Part shown: positions 60,853 through 64,000 of the stretch, one piece after another
Layout: each line of letters begins with the position of its first letter
Position numbering within the stretch: position 1 is the first letter of the stretch
Assembly (NCBI GenBank): GCA_021399445.1
Contig: JAJTUQ010000003.1
Coordinates: 124,001-188,000, forward strand
Origin: Xylogone sp. PMI_703
Taxonomy: Eukaryota; Ascomycota; Leotiomycetes
Length of the DNA: 64,000 bases
Direction of reading: 5' to 3'
Notes under the pieces: model-generated
What the model saw: the letters and a program-made list of their open reading frames with translations, nothing else
Told to the model about the DNA's origin: nothing
Database searches by the model: none
Position numbers and translations under genes: made by a program

Positions 60853-61800
60853 CTAGTCATAATCAGGCGTGTCTTTAGGCGGAATGATGTTTCCTTTTTC
60901 ATCCAATTCAGGGTAGAGCCCGGAGATCATCGTTGAATAATACTTTTCTGGGATCAGTTTGCCTTTTATAGAGAAGCGAATATCGAACTGTCCCTGCTCC
61001 TTTTGTTGTACCAGATCCCAGATTATCCGGCAGTGCGGCTCTAATAGAGGTGCGGGTGCCAGATCTCGCACAGGGTAGTCCTGCGCAACGTTGTAGAACC
61101 TACCTCCCTTCAGCCCTAAAATTCAATGGTGCTGGTGAGACAACAAACTTACCTGAAATTCTGCTCATTATATGTCATGGCGCCAACACGGCACATATAG
61201 TATCCCATTTCCTTGCACGGACCGACCGTGGTTGCCATTGGAAGCGGAGCCCAATGTAGCAGGTTTCCGATATGAAAGAAGCACTTCGGGGTCTCAGGGA
61301 GACCCTCTCTCTTCTCTCTCTCTAGGATTTTCTTGAACCCTGCAACTGAGTGATGAATGCTCCGGTATAAGCCAAAAATGTTGACGATGGCGTCTTCCTC
61401 GAATGCCTCAGGCTTGACAGAGTATGTATCGTATTCTTCTTTGGGGTAAGAAACGCCATATACGTTTGCACAAACTATTGATCACGAAGTCATTGGCTTC
61501 GCCGCCACTCGGAGCCTGATTCGGATTGCTCTTACCTTCGAAAATTACAACGGATGGTGGCTGCCCCAATCTCTCCTCAATCATCGGCCACAACTTGTCA
61601 ATTTCATCTTTATTAGCAAGCTCGCAGCTGACGAGGAGTATCCCCTCCTTTGCTAGCGATTCTGCATCCTCGAGGTTCCGTCTGGCACCAACAACACGAT
61701 AGCCATGCGATGCAAAGTGCCGCATCAAGGCATAGCCCAAGCGAGGACCAGAGCCCAAGACCAGAGCCACAGGCTTACTCTTATCATCAAGAGACCCCAT
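60853..61800 (-). CDS. atypical short-chain dehydrogenase-like protein
   Basis: 277 residues in three exons: 61800-61536, 61474-61153 and 61099-60853. Introns 61475-61535 (GTAAGA...AATAG) and 61100-61152 (GTAAGT...GGTAG) restore a continuous protein: the first join gives VVIFEVCANVYGVSYPKEEYD, the second EQNFRFYNVAQDYP. A Rossmann start LVLGSGPRLGYALMRHF and RRNLEDAES are clear, but a YxxxK catalytic pair is not apparent and the C-terminal third is unusual for an SDR. It may be a reductase with altered chemistry or a non-catalytic NAD(P)-binding protein. Located between AKR and ABC transporter, it plausibly belongs to the peptide cluster. Confidence 0.75.
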
Positions 61801-63604
61801 TGATGCAGAATGTGTGGCTCTGTACTAGGGGACTACGTTCGAAGAGGGGAGAAGGATTCTGTGGAAAATGGGACGATCTGGCAACTGGCTCTTGACCAAG
61901 CTTCAAGGAAGTAGGAACAGAAAGAATATTTTCAAGGCAGGCTGAGTGTAATGTCAGATGCTGAAAAATTATATATTTGGTCTTGCGAAACTAAATTCAG
62001 CGAGCCTTTGATTTCAGTTGCGGCCAATTGATAAGATGCGAGCAGTTCAGGCAAGAGAACAAGATCACACACCTCGAGTCCAGTATTGTGCGATCTTATT
62101 TGGTAATGACCCCGTATTCACGCAGCACCGGGCTGACGTGAGCGGCTGTCCCCCGCGTGCTCCTTGATCTTGGAATTGGTTAATATTTTCCCATAATGAC
62201 CAAAGAGTTGAGTATATTACCGTATGGAGGGTACGTATTATGAATAAGCCAGTGGCGTTTGAGTAGGCGGAGTACGCACTGTAGAACCCAAAAGCGGCGT
62301 CGATTCCCTCAGATTCTCTAGTGCATTCGTTGTGTAAGCCTTGTGATAGGTAGGTACTGTATTATGCGCATACAAGTGTGGGCCTTTGAAGCTAATATGG
62401 AAATAATTTGCTCCTGGTATCCTGATAACTGGGTTGGGTGTTATTGCTCTAGGCGTAATTCAAGCATTGACATTGTGGAATGCCACAGTGGAGAGCCCTG
62501 ACAAGATCCATACTCGGTACATGGCGGGGAGTGATCCCGGCCTGTTTAACCAGGCCTTCTATGCTACTCCGTACAGCGCTACTGTAGAGTAGCTGCACCG
62601 TGGCTTGCCAAGCTTCATACGGGCTGACGGGATGGCTGCAGACCTCCCGGTAGGCCCTATTACGGAGTAAACCACCGCCCCACATCTGCGCACTATTACT
62701 TGAAGAGGAACTTATCCATACAATTCCACGGCAGAGCACAGGCGTCAAATGGGGGTTTAATCGGGCTTGTAGTAAAGTAAGCTGTCCCTCCGCCATAGGG
62801 TGGATCTAACGGACCCCTGAACTGTTACGCTGACAGCGGCGGAATTTTTAGGAATTCGCAATTCACCGCATCAAGTGGGTAAGTCTTGACGTGCCAAAAG
62901 CGCTCGGATTTTGCAGATCTTGTAAGACAAGAACATTACCGCAAGAACACTACCGCATGGAACATTACCGCAGTAGGTGAAGAATTTACCGCACTTTAAA
63001 CGAACCGCCCTCTTTGGTGTAGAATTACAGTCAGAAAGTGCATGCAAATTTAATTACCGTATTGCGCAAAATACAGCAACCTGTAAGACTTACTGGACAT
63101 AATTCCCTGCTGTCAAATTTGAATAGCGGCTGTTTCTTGCTGCTTATGCGATAGCTTTAGCAGGGGCGATTTTGAATTTGGACCAATTCTGCTATCATCA
63201 ACTAGCCTCAGCGGAAATAATGCTGTAAAGGAAAACCGCTACTCTTACACAGTGCATGGGAGCTGCTCAACTTTGGGCTCGAAATTAACGCCCTGCGAGA
63301 GTTACCCAAGTAGCGAAGCCCAAAGACCAACCCAAGTTACATGGCAACCACCACCGTTGTTCACAGATAGCATCTTTGGTCGACAAAGCCGCTACTTTTT
63401 CTAGTTACTTACCAATTACAGCCCGTAGTCTTAGACTATTACGGCTTCGGCCAACTCACAGTTTGTTGCTGGATTGGCGTCCGGATTCTAACCCAGTTTA
63501 CTAACCCAGCTACTGGAAAGCGACACTAAGGAGGAAGGAAGACAGGTCTTCAAGTTACCTCCTTTCCGAAATTGTTATCTAGGTTAATAACAAGAACTGT
63601 CATC
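61801..63604. other. intergenic region upstream of SDR and ABC transporter
   Basis: About 1.8 kb serving as divergent upstream region of the SDR (minus) and ABC transporter (plus). A 115-residue minus frame (62449-62796) lacks any recognisable feature and is not called. TACGGAGTA and TACCGCA words recur here, the latter clustered at about 62937-62995. Confidence 0.45.
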
Positions 63605-64000
63605 ATGTCGTCGACCACGTCATCGACGCAAAGGAACACTTCTACGGAGATAAATGAATCTGCTTCAGGTGGTCTTCTCCGGTACGAGGAGAAGGCTGTT
63701 CTCCAGAGACAGCTGGACATTCCTCCACCCAAGCCGTCATTCTTAAACGTAAGTTTGAGTGTGGTATTTCGTTTCTAAACAATTAACAAAAAGAATAGCT
63801 TTTTCGATATGCTACTCGCTCAGATAAAGCAATTTTATTAGCAGCCGTGGCATGTTCTATCGCCGCGGGAGCGGTCAATCCCGTCATGGTGAGTACAGAT
63901 TGGTAACTTCATTTTGCGATTGTGCTGAGAGATCATCGAGACCCTCGTCTTTGGCAAGCTTGCTACATACTTCCAAGAATTCCTTGCTGGGACAACAGAT
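63605..64000 (+). CDS. ABCB-type multidrug/peptide exporter, N-terminal exons
   Basis: Start of a full-size ABC transporter (plasma-membrane efflux pump) cut by the window edge. Exons 63605-63748, 63799-63888 and 63941-64000+ are joined by GTAAGT...AATAG and GTGAGT...TCGAG introns. The spliced protein has a Ser/Thr-rich cytosolic start, then KPSFLN-LFRYATRSDKAILL and the first transmembrane helix AAVACSIAAGAVNPVM. TLVFGKLATYFQEF follows, the typical beginning of a fungal P-glycoprotein-like transporter. Peptide synthetase clusters often carry such a pump for export and self-protection, which is the likely role here. The nucleotide-binding domains lie beyond 64000. Confidence 0.8.

Noticed and set aside
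61408..61470. Frameshift in the right-hand SDR
   Set aside because: An intron at 61475-61535 with good signals restores the frame and removes an odd hydrophilic insertion, so the gene is intact.
62449..62796. 115-residue minus-strand ORF
   Set aside because: No recognisable domain, signal peptide or splice context; probably chance.
1..64000. tRNA, rRNA, CRISPR or bacterial-type operators
   Set aside because: None seen when reading both strands; the gene structure is fungal, so CRISPR arrays and ribosome binding sites are not expected.

Overview
The window looks like a contig from a filamentous ascomycete (Pezizomycotina, most likely Sordariomycetes/Hypocreales; species not identifiable). 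Short GT-AG introns of about 48-130 bp interrupt almost every gene. A giant multimodular peptide synthetase is present, together with Zn2Cys6 regulators, a CBM1-tagged esterase, a cysteine-rich secreted protein and AT-rich gene-poor stretches.

Left part (1-26 kb) is an AT-rich, transposon-invaded gene graveyard. Genes that look usable are an acetyl-xylan-esterase-like CE1 protein (1975-3126) and a small secreted 10-cysteine protein (11909-12315). Almost everything else is broken: a short-chain dehydrogenase with a mutated splice donor, a metallo-beta-lactamase-fold hydrolase with a frameshift, a beta-carbonic anhydrase with three stops, two converging Zn2Cys6 factor remnants, a monocarboxylate-type MFS transporter with one nonsense codon, and a cyanase remnant. 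A second SDR has no recognisable N-terminus, and a dienelactone-hydrolase-like remnant carries several lesions. Many of the stops can be explained by C:G to T:A transitions, as expected from repeat-induced point mutation (RIP) or neutral decay. Four elements sit here: a 322-bp MITE, a Harbinger-type MITE carrying a 45-bp minisatellite, a degenerate pogo-like end pair, and a 2.56-kb MULE with perfect 8-bp target duplication and a single frameshift.

Centre (26.4-51.6 kb): one minus-strand gene with a single 115-bp intron encodes a nonribosomal peptide synthetase of 8359 residues. Its order is C(partial)-A-T / C-A-T / C-A-T-E / C-A-T / C-A-T / C-A-T / C-A-T / CT, i.e. seven modules, one epimerase after module 3 and a fungal terminal (cyclising) condensation domain. 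No N-methylation domain is seen. Module 4 lacks the aspartate that binds the alpha-amino group (Gly4191 instead), so it probably loads a non-alpha-amino substrate such as a hydroxy acid, beta-amino acid or anthranilate-like acid. The predicted product is a cyclic heptapeptide or heptadepsipeptide.

Right part (53-64 kb): intact tailoring and export genes that probably belong to the same cluster. These are a cytochrome P450 (divergent from the synthetase, with a GC-AG intron), an aldo-keto reductase, an atypical SDR, and the first exons of an ABCB-type multidrug transporter running off the right edge. A working model is: reductase(s) and P450 make or decorate a special building block, the synthetase assembles and cyclises seven residues, and the ABC pump exports the product. 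No intact pathway-specific regulator is visible in the window.
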